A stretch of 36,196 nt of DNA from DATFYM01 sp035315065 (GTDB lineage Bacteria > Acidobacteriota > Terriglobia > UBA7540), in NCBI GenBank assembly GCA_035315065.1, contig DATFYM010000107.1, forward strand, positions 1 through 36,196, read 5' to 3'. A model generated the notes under the pieces. It worked only from the letters and a program-made list of their open reading frames with translations. It did not search any database and was not told the DNA's origin. Below, one piece after another: positions 7,557 through 15,228 of this stretch. Position 1 is the stretch's first letter, and every line of letters begins with the position of its first letter. A program made the translations under genes and the position numbers.

Positions 7557-7955
7557 TCAGAAGCTGGACAGGGCGCTTGATTCGTCGCCAAAGAGTTCGA
7601 AAACCGTGTCAAGGCGCAACCTCGCAAGCGTGTGTGCAAGCCGCGCCGGAGTAGCGAAGAACTTAATTCCAGCTCCTCTGCTCTGGATCAAGTTATGGGC
7701 CGCCACGAGCCCACTCAAGCCGCCACTGTCTGCATAGGGCACCTCGGCGAGGTTGATGGCGAACTTCTTTGCGCCCAGGAGGAGCAACTCCTGTATCCGG
7801 TCATGAAGGGCATGCACGGACCGCTCGCCGACGAGGGGCCCCGCGAGGTCGATCACGACCACAGCATTTTCTCTCCGATCCGACACTATGGAGTCCAACC
7901 CTGGCATCGAGAAGAGCCCATTACCGTTGAAAGCATGTCCCGTATGAGTGAGCAT
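7557..7955 (-). CDS. STAS-domain protein (anti-sigma factor antagonist-like)
   Basis: A 132-residue single STAS domain of the SpoIIAA/RsbV type. The core runs from AVVVIDLAGPLVGERSVHAL (about residues 31-50) through KFAINLAEVPYADSGGLSGL, where the Ser in ADSGG occupies the position phosphorylated by partner kinases in this family. It then has the second Rossmann-like half (GIKFFATPARLAHTLARL). The ATG at 7955 was chosen over earlier ATGs because AAAGGAGG lies just upstream. About 25 extra N-terminal residues precede the domain. No RsbW-like kinase or sigma factor is in the window, so its partner must be elsewhere. It lies upstream of the trehalose cluster on the same strand, but a link to stress control of that cluster is only suggested by position. 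Confidence 0.85.
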   Translation of the reverse strand: MLTHTGHAFNGNGLFSMPGLDSIVSDRRENAVVVIDLAGPLVGERSVHALHDRIQELLLLGAKKFAINLAEVPYADSGGLSGLVAAHNLIQSRGAGIKFFATPARLAHTLARLRLDTVFELFGDESSALSSF

Positions 7956-9175
7956 AAGTCCTCCTTTCAATTGCCGATTAACGATTGCAGAACCGGAGTG
8001 GCTTGCGCCTTCTCGTCCCATCATCAATCGTCGTCACTCTGCACTCGGCAGTTTAGCCGGCGTTCGTCGTCCATTGACCTAGATCAGGCGGACCGCCTCC
8101 AGTGCCCGTAGGTCGGGCCTGATCCCCCAGCGTCGACGCCGATCGCTGGCGGCCAAGAGTCATTTTTCTTGGTAGCTTAACCGTTGGCGCCGAGAGCCAG
8201 CAGAACTACGGCGCCCAGCACGGGCGCTCTGCCATTAGATTAGGAGACTCAAATACAATACCTCCCTGATTTTGTCCGTTACGCAATGCAACATCCCGTC
8301 ATGTTGCACTCCAGTTGCCAATCCTGGGAAAGCTCGTATTTGTCAGAGTGCTCAGCAGCTGCAACGGACGCTGACCACGTTGAACAAGGAGTTTTCTTCC
8401 TGCATGTTGGAGGATTTTTCGAGCGACAAGTAGCCAGCCCCGTGAAGGCAGCGCCAGGAGTGGTCAGTTCTCTGTGGCGGCCCAAAGAATCGGATCGTTT
8501 CTGGCTCGGTGACCCCACGCTGGTGAGCACTGTGAAGAAATTACCGACTAGGAGAGGCATTTCCCCACCCGAACGGTTGGATCCAGCCAGCGAGAATGGC
8601 TCAATAGCAAGAGGTCTTACGAAACGGGCTCCTTTTGGCTAGGCGTTTGCTCCCGCAGTTGCCCGACGGGATCATAGGGACTTGGTCTGTGCGCCACGTT
8701 GCGGGAGAGAGAGTTGCAGCGGTTAGGGCGGACGCTCGACAAACGCCCCGATCTCAAAAAAGGGGCCATACAGGAATCTAGTCCTTGATCTACAGACTTC
8801 GCCCGATGTACGGGCTGGCCGCTGGCCGGTTAAGCTACGGGAGGCGTAGGGGCGGCGCATCTTAGCATTCTCCAGCGATGTGGCCGCCCATTCGGAGGGA
8901 CAACTCGGAGGGATGGCTTCCAAACTGTTTAAGGGTGCGTTTGGTGAGATCGATGGACGGCAACACGGAATGGAGCGGGGTGACAGACCTGGCGTCAGAG
9001 GCGGTCGACGTTGGAGTCCGGCGTCGTTGGATCCTCTTGGTGTGTGCCAAAAGTGTGCCAAAAGTGTATCTATTGGGCAGGAAAGGGGTTCAACTTTGAG
9101 CGAAAGCAGAATCCCTGAATTGGTGTAAGACTAGGAAAAGCAAAGCAATGAAGAGAGAGAATGGGTAAGGTAAGG
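7956..9175. other. Gene-poor region with no supported gene
   Basis: About 1.2 kb with only short, mutually overlapping open frames on both strands, none recognisable. At 9041-9070 there is a tandem GTGTGCCAAAA repeat in a frame giving VCAKSVPKVYLLGRKGVQL. Such lysine/cysteine-rich tails can occur at the ends of tyrosine integrases, and a tRNA 3' fragment follows within 110 bp. This could be the eroded tail of an integrase, but no catalytic residues remain to test it. Confidence 0.4.
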
Positions 9176-9224
9176 TTGCCTTGGGCGCAAGAGGTCCCCG
9201 GTTCAAATCCGGGCGCCCCGACCA
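9176..9224 (+). pseudogene. 3' fragment of tRNA-Pro(TGG), candidate attachment site
   Basis: The 49 bases include an anticodon arm (TTGC, loop CTTGGGC with anticodon TGG, GCAAG), a variable loop, a T arm (CCCGG-TTCAAAT-CCGGG), an acceptor 3' strand CGCCCCG, discriminator A and an encoded CCA. The 5' half is missing: no CGGGGCG acceptor strand or D arm occurs upstream. This span, from anticodon stem to CCA, is what tyrosine integrases commonly use as an att core. It therefore probably marks one end of a past integration. The intact tRNA is not in the window. Confidence 0.8.
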
Positions 9225-9330
9225 ATCAAATAAATGTCAATCTGCTGATCTGTTCTTCCTTCAAATCCGAACCCACCAGATCGGTGGCAATTCCCACGCG
9301 TATGTTATCCTCCCCGCTTGTATTCAGAGG

Positions 9331-10017
9331 TCACTGTCCCGCTGCCGCGCGATCAACCAGCAGCAGAGCGTGCTCGCGGTGAACCTGCCCGGCGGGAATC
9401 GACACATCGCCGTCGCGCAGGCGACGCAGCATTTCTACCTTCTCACTTCCGGTCACCACCCAAAGGATCCGCCGGGCACGATCGATTATCGGATACGTCA
9501 ACGTCATCCGAACCCTGCCTTGGTAGACTCCGGTCAGGGCCACGTCTCGACCGGTAACGTCGAGTACTGGATCGCCAGGCACCAGTGAGGCAGTGTGACC
9601 GTCGGGCCCGAGCCCGAGGTGGACGAGGTCGAGGACCGGCGGCGATCCGGCGACCTCCCGGAGAGTCTGGGCGTACTGCGTGGCTCCGGCTTGTAGGTCG
9701 ACCGCTTCCACCGGCATGGCATGGATCTGCTCCGGGCGTAAAGGGGCATGCTGAAGCAAGCTCTCCCGCAAGTGCGTGAGATTCCGATCCGGGTGTCCCT
9801 CAGGAGCCACGCGCTCGTCGATCTGAAATACATGCACACCCGCCCAAGAGACATCTTCCCCCGCCAACGCGCGCAGCATGATCCACGGAGTGTGCCCGCC
9901 ACTGACAGCCAAGGTAAAGCGGCCACGGGCAGCCATCGCCGCACGGGAATCCGCGGCGATTGTCGCCGCCGCCGCTCGCGCGACGGAATCGGCATCATCA
10001 AAGACTTCCAGCGTCAT
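9331..10017 (-). CDS. pgl: 6-phosphogluconolactonase
   Basis: Hydrolyses 6-phosphogluconolactone to 6-phosphogluconate in the oxidative pentose phosphate pathway (cytosol). The 228-residue protein shows the family's phosphate-binding SGGHTP near residue 40, QIDERVAPEGHPDRN, and the conserved GLGPDGHTASLVPG. The ATG at 10017 is preceded by GGAG at good spacing; the frame is open 44 codons further upstream, but that part does not resemble the family. No zwf or gnd gene is nearby, so it stands alone. A tRNA-Pro fragment lies about 100 bp beyond its 3' end. Confidence 0.9.
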   Translation of the reverse strand: MTLEVFDDADSVARAAAATIAADSRAAMAARGRFTLAVSGGHTPWIMLRALAGEDVSWAGVHVFQIDERVAPEGHPDRNLTHLRESLLQHAPLRPEQIHAMPVEAVDLQAGATQYAQTLREVAGSPPVLDLVHLGLGPDGHTASLVPGDPVLDVTGRDVALTGVYQGRVRMTLTYPIIDRARRILWVVTGSEKVEMLRRLRDGDVSIPAGQVHREHALLLVDRAAAGQ

Positions 10018-10684
10018 GAAGCTTTCTCCAAATGGAATCAGAGTGACAACCCTATATCGGATGCGAAGACCAATCGCCACGGTCCTATTTGTCGTGGTAA
10101 TTGGCGGGGAAGTGTCAATCGGTTGGCATCGGTGCTCGGCCGCTGGCATCGGGGCGATCCGCGAGTTGTTTGGCTAGATTGTTCAAGCGTGGCCGACCCC
10201 GCCGTTGCTAACCCTCGTGAAATGTGCCCTAACCCGGTCAAAATCGGGCCGCCCCGTCTCAGTCCGAGTAATCACTTTCCGAATGGCGCTCGGATGGAAC
10301 TTCGCTTGCTCTGCCTTCCTGCGTAGACAGGACGATGAGTTGAAAATGCCCGCTGCTTGCAGACGGGAGAAACACATGACGAGTAACCGCAGTGCATTTA
10401 CCCGTGGCCGATTGGCCCCGGAGCCCCACCCAACTCCCCCCGCCAGCCGTGGGAGGCTCCGACGAGCTTCCCGCGGCCCCGCCCAAAAAGCGGAGGGCCA
10501 AAAAGCGAGGGCCAAAAAGCAGAGGGGATGTTGCAGAGGGTCTGTCAGTTTTCTTGCCCTCGAACGTCGTTCTTGTTGAAGGAGAACAGCATGGAGTTTA
10601 GGGGAGACCGCCACGCAATTCGTAAAGGAGACCAGGGGCTTCAACTGGCATCGAGGGGTGATCAGGAGGCGCTAGGGAGGACTT
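10018..10684. other. Intergenic region without supported gene
   Basis: About 670 bp. Several overlapping frames exist on both strands but none looks like a known protein. A short tandem AGGGCCAAAAAGCG repeat at about 10494-10530 encodes only Lys/Arg-rich peptide in any frame. I see no RNA gene or strong promoter. Confidence 0.45.
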
Positions 10685-10882
10685 GTGTACATCATCTCTG
10701 AATACGCAGCTTGCGTTGTAATAATTTTCGCCGTTGCAGCCCTTTTGTTTGCGGTCTGCGCCACATTACTTCTGTTCCAAGAGGGTGGCGTGGCTGTGTG
10801 GCGCACTGTCCGTCATATCGCAGAGCAATGGCGCCAGGCCGCCCCGAGTCCGCTGCGCGATGCCATGAAGCAAGAAGGGTAA
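10685..10882 (+). CDS. Small single-span membrane protein, unknown function
   Basis: A 65-residue protein with a GTG start and a GGGAGG ribosome binding site five bases upstream. Residues about 8-33 form one strongly hydrophobic segment (CVVIIFAVAALLFAVCATLL). A basic, amphipathic tail follows (VWRTVRHIAEQWRQA). I do not recognise the family. Twelve bases after its stop comes a second small membrane protein with its own ribosome binding site and GTG start, so the two probably form a small operon. The similar size, start codon and topology suggest related roles. Confidence 0.55.
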   Translation: MYIISEYAACVVIIFAVAALLFAVCATLLLFQEGGVAVWRTVRHIAEQWRQAAPSPLRDAMKQEG

Positions 10883-10894
10883 GGAGATTGGACC

Positions 10895-11101
10895 GTGTAC
10901 GACATCGTCGCCCAAACCGTCGTAGCTTTCTTTCTAGTCGCCTATTCGGCCCTTTTCATTGCGCTGGTGTGGTGGGCCCTCAGCGCCCGGCTCAGTCTCA
11001 CCGGCAAGAACGGCATCGAGCCGGTCCTGGCGCGTGTGGTACGCCAGCGTGTTCATAGCGCAGTTCAACCGTTTCTGCCAGTGCGTCGTCTGGCTCTTTG
11101 A
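10895..11101 (+). CDS. Small membrane protein, probably truncated at its 3' end
   Basis: GTG start with AAGGAG eight bases upstream. The first 45 residues look genuine: one hydrophobic helix at about residues 8-29 (VVAFFLVAYSALFIALVWWAL) and a short polar tail (LSLTGKNGIEP). The remaining 23 codons overlap DNA that reads, on the other strand, as part of a squalene-cyclase-like fragment. The true C-terminus has therefore probably been lost at a rearrangement junction near 11030-11060. Function unknown; it pairs with the small membrane gene just upstream. Confidence 0.5.
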   Translation: MYDIVAQTVVAFFLVAYSALFIALVWWALSARLSLTGKNGIEPVLARVVRQRVHSAVQPFLPVRRLAL

Positions 11102-11259
11102 AATACGAGCCGAGGCCGAGAATTCTGCCGTTGATACAGGGCGCGGTTTCGCCGTGAAGGAAAGGCCGGTTGTTGTGCCACTTGAATCTGAGCCGCCTGT
11201 CGACGCAGTCGATCATTTTGCGAGCCTGCTTGCTGGCGGGGTCGAGGCCGAGGTCCTTC
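11067..11259 (-). pseudogene. Squalene-cyclase/prenyltransferase-like (alpha-alpha toroid) protein, C-terminal-side fragment
   Basis: Reads KDLGLDPASKQARKMIDCVD then RRLRFKWHNNRPF, LHGETAPCINGRILGLGSYF and KEPDDALAETV. The GETxPCINGxxxxxGxYF pattern belongs to squalene-cyclase/prenyltransferase-repeat proteins. Its first 93 bp (11167-11259) are almost identical to the end of an N-terminal fragment of the same family at 17414-17743, in the same orientation. The two look like halves of one gene separated by 6 kb. Here the sequence stops abruptly at both ends. Confidence 0.65.
11167..11259. repeat. 93-bp direct repeat, copy A (partner at 17414-17506)
   Basis: By direct comparison this segment matches 17414-17506 at 90 of 93 positions, same orientation, no gaps. 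It lies inside the squalene-cyclase-like sequence and marks the left edge of the 6.2-kb interval separating the two gene halves. Confidence 0.9.
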
Positions 11260-11358
11260 AAGAGGCGGACGCTCGAACGCCGCGGACGGCAGGACGTGAT
11301 CCAGGCTCTGTCCCGGCACGAGATCGGTTTCCACGCCAACACCCACAGCCAGGTCTGA
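11260..11358 (+). pseudogene. Polysaccharide deacetylase fragment
   Basis: About 33 codons on the plus strand read KRRTLERRGRQDVIQALSRH then EIGFHANTHSQV, followed by a stop. The RHEIGFHxNTHS motif is the metal-binding region of NodB-type polysaccharide deacetylases, where the two His residues ligate the metal. Neither the N-terminal part nor the rest of the barrel is present. It starts exactly where the squalene-cyclase-like sequence stops. Confidence 0.55.
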
Positions 11359-11367
11359 CTACGACCT

Positions 11368-11504
11368 CTGCTCTCGTGCTGCTCTTGCCGGGTCCGGTCA
11401 GTTTCGGCTGGGGGCACGAGGGCCACACGGTCGTGGGCTTGGTCGCGGAGCATTACATGACCGGCGCCGGACAAAAATCTGGGGCTCGAATCGGGGTCCG
11501 CTGA
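11368..11504 (+). pseudogene. S1/P1 nuclease, N-terminal fragment
   Basis: Reads SALVLLLPGPVSFGWGHEGH then TVVGLVAEHYMTGAG: the end of a signal peptide followed by the mature N-terminus of S1/P1-type zinc nucleases, whose N-terminal Trp and nearby His (WGHEGH) bind zinc. The frame then degenerates and stops at 11504. It directly follows the deacetylase fragment, giving three unrelated gene fragments within 450 bp. Confidence 0.6.
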
Positions 11505-11547
11505 GGGTTGCTCGAAGAGGGCCGCTGTGACGGTTGTGACGGTCGAA

Positions 11548-12351
11548 CTATCGGGTAATGCTTCGCAGGTGGTCCAGGCTGTAAAGTTTTGCGAGCAAAT
11601 CGCAGTCCTGCACGGGGCGGCCAACCGCGGGGGGTACGTAGAGAGTGAACCCCGAATGAATCTCTTCCGCCTGTTGGCCCATGTCCTCAAGCGCGAACCG
11701 CAACATGACCGGTGGCATGAGGGGATGTGGCGAGCAATAGATGGCTACCACCTGGTGCCGCGCCGGGTAGAATTGCCGCAGGTGAGCGATGAAACGGGAG
11801 AATCGTTCGGGCCGCGAAATCCGCTGGCTGTGCAGGCCGGTTTCGAGCGGGCCGATTTGCCAAATGACGGCGGCAACGTCGCTTTGTAATGGCCGTCGCC
11901 GCAGCAGCAGGTCCGTGGCTTCATACATCTGAATGCCGTGAACCACCGGGTCAAGCCGCAGGTCGGCGAGAAGGGCATCGAGGGCGGAGATGCCCGGCAG
12001 AATCTCAACTTGGAGATCGAGGGCCTTCGCCATTTCCAGCACCAGAAACGGCGCGTGCACAGCGACTAAGGGATGCCCATGTATCGCAAAGGTCACCGGC
12101 GGATGTTCCAGAGCAGCTTGGATGACGCAGATCGCCATGTGCGCGTAAGCGTTGATGCGCGGCCGGTCCTCGGAGTAGCTCTGCTCAAAAAGCGAAGTGA
12201 TCTCCGGGCATAAACCTTCGAGGTAGGGTTTGGTAGCCACTCCCGCGTCCAGGTAGAGAACCTCGCGCGAGGCGCGGAGGGCGCGTTCGACCTCGCGCGT
12301 AACCTGGTTAACCGCTCGCACCCCTAGCCCGGCGATCCAGAGGTCCGTCAT
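11548..12351 (-). CDS. Tetrapyrrole-methylase-fold SAM methyltransferase resembling borosin peptide alpha-N-methyltransferases
   Basis: A 267-residue member of the tetrapyrrole (corrin/porphyrin) methylase superfamily, with the SAM-binding start GLGV (9-11) and the family's ILPGISALDALLADL. It is most like the subgroup that methylates peptide backbones (OphMA in fungi, SonM in Shewanella). Shared points seen here are Tyr59, Arg65 and Tyr69 spaced like the catalytic Tyr-Arg-Tyr set, GIxAxxAxxADLxxDP, IQMYEATD, AAVIWQIG, and ARHQVVAIYCSPHP near the C-terminus. The SonM-type YGHPG is HGHPL here, a notable change. The start codon overlaps by four bases the end of the upstream gene, whose N-terminus looks like a borosin-binding domain. 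No tetrapyrrole genes are nearby. The peptide-methylation role is an inference from similarity and context. Confidence 0.7.
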   Translation of the reverse strand: MTDLWIAGLGVRAVNQVTREVERALRASREVLYLDAGVATKPYLEGLCPEITSLFEQSYSEDRPRINAYAHMAICVIQAALEHPPVTFAIHGHPLVAVHAPFLVLEMAKALDLQVEILPGISALDALLADLRLDPVVHGIQMYEATDLLLRRRPLQSDVAAVIWQIGPLETGLHSQRISRPERFSRFIAHLRQFYPARHQVVAIYCSPHPLMPPVMLRFALEDMGQQAEEIHSGFTLYVPPAVGRPVQDCDLLAKLYSLDHLRSITR

Positions 12352-13085
12352 CGCACATCTCCCTGGTGCAGGACGTGCATAAGCTCCACGAGCCGTTCGT
12401 ATTTCTCTCCGCTTGATGCTTTGCGGACCGCGGCCACGGCGGCCTGTACCTGAGCGGAATCGAGGGGGCTCTTGAATGGTGAAGCCTCAACTTCCCAGGC
12501 ACTCTCCGGAGGGGGCGGTATGGTGACGTTGGACGATTGCCGAAACCAACCCCATAAGCCCAGTTGGGGTTTTCCGGCCGCATCCTGAGACAGCACTGCG
12601 GAAATCTGGATCACCGCATGCAAGGGTGCGAGGGGCTGACCGGGAAGTACTGCATCGGCCGGAGGCGGCAGACTGGCGGGATCGGCTCCTTCGGGCAAGG
12701 GATTCACCCAGACAACATAGCTAATCCCCTTGAATTGTCCATTCTCGCTGAGCGCGCAGGGAACCACGGTCAACGCCATCAAGGTGTCAGGCAGCGTGCG
12801 CGCTTCGATCGCTGCGGAAGGTGCAGCGGCGACGGTTGGCGGTTCCTCCGAAGGACCGGGGGATTTCATCTGACGCGCCAGCGCTGCCCCCAGCAACTCA
12901 AGCAGACGGTGATCGGGCCGCCGGAGGATATCTCTCTCCTTCTCGGTGAGATCAAAACTCTCGAAGACCTCGTCGGGGGATTCAAGGAGACGCCGGCACA
13001 GGTCCGGTTCGAGCGCTGACTCGATGAGCAACTGGTCGATTCTGGGTTTCGCCACGGTCGTATCGTCGCCAAACAATGCTTGCAC
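12348..13085 (-). CDS. Protein with LigA-like (borosin-binding-domain-like) N-terminus, candidate partner or substrate of the methyltransferase
   Basis: A 245-residue protein with three visible parts. Residues about 15-72 are helical, with a pattern (LEPDLCRRLLESPDEVFESF, DLTEKERDIL, then PDHRLLELLGAAL) resembling the small LigA-like domain that anchors split-borosin precursors to their methyltransferase. A Pro/Ala-rich linker follows (about 73-95). Then comes a beta-rich region of about 140 residues (LMALTVVPCALS, ISYVVWVNPLP, VIQISAVLS, LGLWGWF) and a helical tail. Known precursors are usually short with a core at the C-terminus; this one is long, so it could be a large substrate, a scaffold, or an adaptor for another peptide. 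The stop overlaps the methyltransferase start, showing translational coupling. I do not recognise the central domain. Confidence 0.6.
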   Translation of the reverse strand: MQALFGDDTTVAKPRIDQLLIESALEPDLCRRLLESPDEVFESFDLTEKERDILRRPDHRLLELLGAALARQMKSPGPSEEPPTVAAAPSAAIEARTLPDTLMALTVVPCALSENGQFKGISYVVWVNPLPEGADPASLPPPADAVLPGQPLAPLHAVIQISAVLSQDAAGKPQLGLWGWFRQSSNVTIPPPPESAWEVEASPFKSPLDSAQVQAAVAAVRKASSGEKYERLVELMHVLHQGDVR

Positions 13086-13589
13086 TCATCGCATCGAATG
13101 CGGGCGGGTAGAATACCACGCTGCGCCGAGTCAGGGGAGTGAGAAAACCATAATGAGAGGCACGACCGATGAGACATGTCTGCTCTTAGATTGCTACGGT
13201 ACTCGGGGCGAGGGTCTGGGATTCTCGGGCCAAAAACGAGAGCGGGGAACCGTGTCCGGCTCCCCGTCTCAGGTATTCGTCGTAATGCCGTGACAGCGTC
13301 CGCGAGGACGTTGCCAACGGTGCGCACCGCAAGAGCGGTGTGGTCATTCGACCTTCGTATGCATTCCAGGTGGAGTACGTCACACCTCCTTTCCTGATAG
13401 CACACTTCCTTCATACTCCTGTTCACGACCGATTGCAACAGTCCAAAGTACTGGTCCCCTCGGGGGGGCGATTGCGCGAGTCATTTGGCCTGTTCTGCGT
13501 CGCAAGGGCACCTTTGGTGCTGATGCTGTTTCCGTCGCGAGCCCGGATGCCATCGTCGCGTCGGGAGTGCAAAATTGCGGTTGCAAACT
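13086..13589. other. Divergent intergenic region upstream of the methyltransferase locus
   Basis: About 500 bp. On the minus strand AGGAAAGGAGGTGTGA (13381-13396) is a near-perfect Shine-Dalgarno sequence. The only frame it could serve is a 65-codon one with a GTG too close to it (13383), ending at 13186 and matching no family. The plus strand is open for a stretch before 13590 without recognisable sequence. I find no clear promoter for the locus. Confidence 0.4.
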
Positions 13590-13692
13590 AGCCGGTGGGG
13601 TGTACACCGATCCAATCCGCGAGCAGGACCCGCACTGGTCCCACGACGGCAAGACCATTGCCTTCGCCAGACAAAAAGGTGCGCCAAAATAA
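13590..13692 (+). pseudogene. PD40 / TolB-like beta-propeller fragment (C-terminal blade)
   Basis: The frame ending at 13690-13692 finishes with REQDPHWSHDGKTIAFARQK then GAPK. The DPxWSPDGKTIAF motif is one blade of the WD40-like PD40 repeats in TolB and prolyl-oligopeptidase-type proteins. Only one blade is clear, so this is the tail of a lost gene. Confidence 0.55.
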
Positions 13693-13736
13693 TCCGTAAA
13701 GTGACACCCTTTTCGCACCGTTGCGCCCACCCCGTG

Positions 13737-13742
13737 TATAAT
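13737..13742 (+). promoter_or_regulatory. Consensus -10 box upstream of hsp20
   Basis: TATAAT lies 25 bases before the hsp20 ATG, leaving a very short leader that still holds GGAAGGAGG. No good -35 box sits at 16-18 bp, so an activator or an alternative sigma factor may be needed. Confidence 0.45.
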
Positions 13743-13766
13743 GTGTTCTGGAAGGAGGATGCCAAG

Positions 13767-14123
13767 ATGTCGGAATATCGGATTAGGGTTGCGCCCAATA
13801 CAGTAGCGTATGCTGACGGAGAGAACAACAAGCTAGTAGTGGAGTTCGCCATCCCAGGAGCGCCAACGGATACCATCGATGTGAAATTCCTGGAAGACAG
13901 CCTCCACCTGACAGCGCCAGCAAGGGACATCGAGTATGTTGCAGCACTGGCTTTAGGTTGGCCGGTGAAACCCGACAAAGCCGAAGCGACCTACGAGAAC
14001 GGCCTGCTTCGAATCGAGGTGCCCTTCAAAGACCCGATGGAAGATGCTGTCAAGGTCGCCATCAAAACCGGCGGCGCGGAAACCAAGACCAAAACAATCG
14101 AGGCTGCGGCGGTGAAGCCTTGA
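13767..14123 (+). CDS. Small heat shock protein, Hsp20/alpha-crystallin family
   Basis: A 118-residue ATP-independent holdase chaperone of the cytosol. The alpha-crystallin domain covers most of the protein: NKLVVEFAIPGAPTDTIDVK (about residues 25-44), a strand with SLHLTAPARD, and the closing YENGLLRIEVPFKD, which matches the conserved ENGVLxIxxPK region. The N-terminal arm is short and the tail (KTKTIEAAAVKP) lacks a clear I-x-I/V motif, so large oligomers are less certain. The ATG at 13767 is preceded by GGAAGGAGG; the open frame upstream contains a fragment of another gene. A TATAAT box lies close upstream. It stands alone with no other heat-shock gene beside it. Confidence 0.85.
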   Translation: MSEYRIRVAPNTVAYADGENNKLVVEFAIPGAPTDTIDVKFLEDSLHLTAPARDIEYVAALALGWPVKPDKAEATYENGLLRIEVPFKDPMEDAVKVAIKTGGAETKTKTIEAAAVKP

Positions 14124-14514
14124 GCCACCAACTGCCTTCGTAGCGAGCCGGGCGAGTGCCGTTTTTTGTGACGTGCTTTTGTCGTGCGGCGGGAGTGTTT
14201 ACACCTGAGTTTCCACACTCGGGAATTCACGGCCTTTCCTCAATGGCGTGAACAAGTCCCACAGGGAACATCTGGACCACACTGGGGATCGTCAGCATCC
14301 TTTACAGAATCGTCCGCAATCGCCAACGACGTGGCGGTCCTGTCCAGCGGCAACCCCAAGCGGATCGCCCGCCACTACGCCAACAAGGCCATCGTACGTG
14401 GTCCGCCGGATGTACCTCCGGTAGACCGTTGCGGCGGGGGTGCGCCGCGAATGACCTCAGCTCCCTTTGCGCAAGCATGGAAATTCCGGCTGATTCATTC
14501 CAGGAGAGCATCGA
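14124..14514. other. Intergenic region with a possible decayed small gene
   Basis: At 14268-14420 the plus strand gives NIWTTLGIVSILYRIVRNRQ in one frame. It then gives AVLSSGNPKRIARHYANKAI and, in a third frame, VRRMYLR before a stop. Together these look like one small basic membrane-anchored protein broken by two frameshifts. I cannot name the family. The rest holds nothing recognisable. Confidence 0.35.
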
Positions 14515-15228
14515 ATGCGGAGTCTGAGGGAATCGCGCCTCGTTCTGATCTTGGCCACGGTTTTTGCCTGCCTGGGCGCAGCCTCGCTCAGCGCCCAAGG
14601 CCCGCCCGGCGAAAGCGCGGGGGACCCGCTTCTCGACACGCTCAACAATGAATTCCGCGAGCAATATCGGCAGGCGTTGGCGGCCACGCTTGCCCACGAA
14701 GGGCCGGTGATCATCGAGGAGGGCGACAGCCTGATCCTGGTCAACCATGGCGAACGGACCAGCGTGGTGGTGAAGCCCGTGGGGTATCATGAGCTGAAGG
14801 CCGTCGCCCACATCCCCCTCGCGCTTTTCGTAATGCTGTCGTTCCCGCAGGAGGCAAGCCTCCCTGCCGACCGCCGGGAGAGCCTTCGGCGTTACCGCGA
14901 GCTGATGGAAAAGGCGCGGGCCACCCTGTCCGCCCGGCACTTCACGCCCGAGCAGCTTTCGCGGCAGCAGGCGATCTTCGGCGCCTCGTTCGGGCTGCTG
15001 GATGATGTCCTTGCCAGCGGCCAAGTGCAGCCGGACAAGCTGGCCAGCTTCACGCGGCAAATCGGGCCGCTGCTCCTCGCCAACGTTGCGGACGCGACGG
15101 CGCTCGAAATGCGCGAGCTTTACGCCACAGCGGCGGCTTGGCGGAAACAGCTCACCCCGGCGGAGTGGAATGCCCTGCATGTGGCTCCCGAACGGGCGGA
15201 TGGGACCGGGCCTCTCTCCTCCTGTTGA
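14515..15228 (+). CDS. Secreted protein of unknown function
   Basis: A 237-residue protein with a clear signal peptide (LVLILATVFACLGAASLSAQ, cleavage near residue 28). The start has AGGAG nine bases upstream. The mature part is mostly helical, apart from a beta stretch early on (GPVIIEEGDSLILVNHGERT, then SVVVKPVGY), and has no cysteines until the end. I do not recognise the family. The last 12 residues (PERADGTGPLSSC) change in composition after the orderly helix AEWNALHV, so the original C-terminus may have been lost by frameshift or deletion. It is not in an obvious operon. Confidence 0.65.
   Translation: MRSLRESRLVLILATVFACLGAASLSAQGPPGESAGDPLLDTLNNEFREQYRQALAATLAHEGPVIIEEGDSLILVNHGERTSVVVKPVGYHELKAVAHIPLALFVMLSFPQEASLPADRRESLRRYRELMEKARATLSARHFTPEQLSRQQAIFGASFGLLDDVLASGQVQPDKLASFTRQIGPLLLANVADATALEMRELYATAAAWRKQLTPAEWNALHVAPERADGTGPLSSC

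Noticed and set aside
8880..9128. Tyrosine integrase C-terminus next to the tRNA-Pro fragment
   Set aside because: Only a Lys/Cys-rich tail resembles integrase ends; no R..HxxR..Y residues remain, so I do not annotate it as a gene.
9120..9224. Complete tRNA-Pro gene
   Set aside because: No 5' acceptor strand (CGGGGCG) or D arm upstream; only the anticodon arm to CCA portion is present.
13186..13383. 65-codon minus-strand frame as a separate RiPP precursor for the methyltransferase
   Set aside because: A very strong Shine-Dalgarno lies next to its GTG, but the spacing of about one base is too short. The peptide shows no leader/core pattern, and no alternative start fits.
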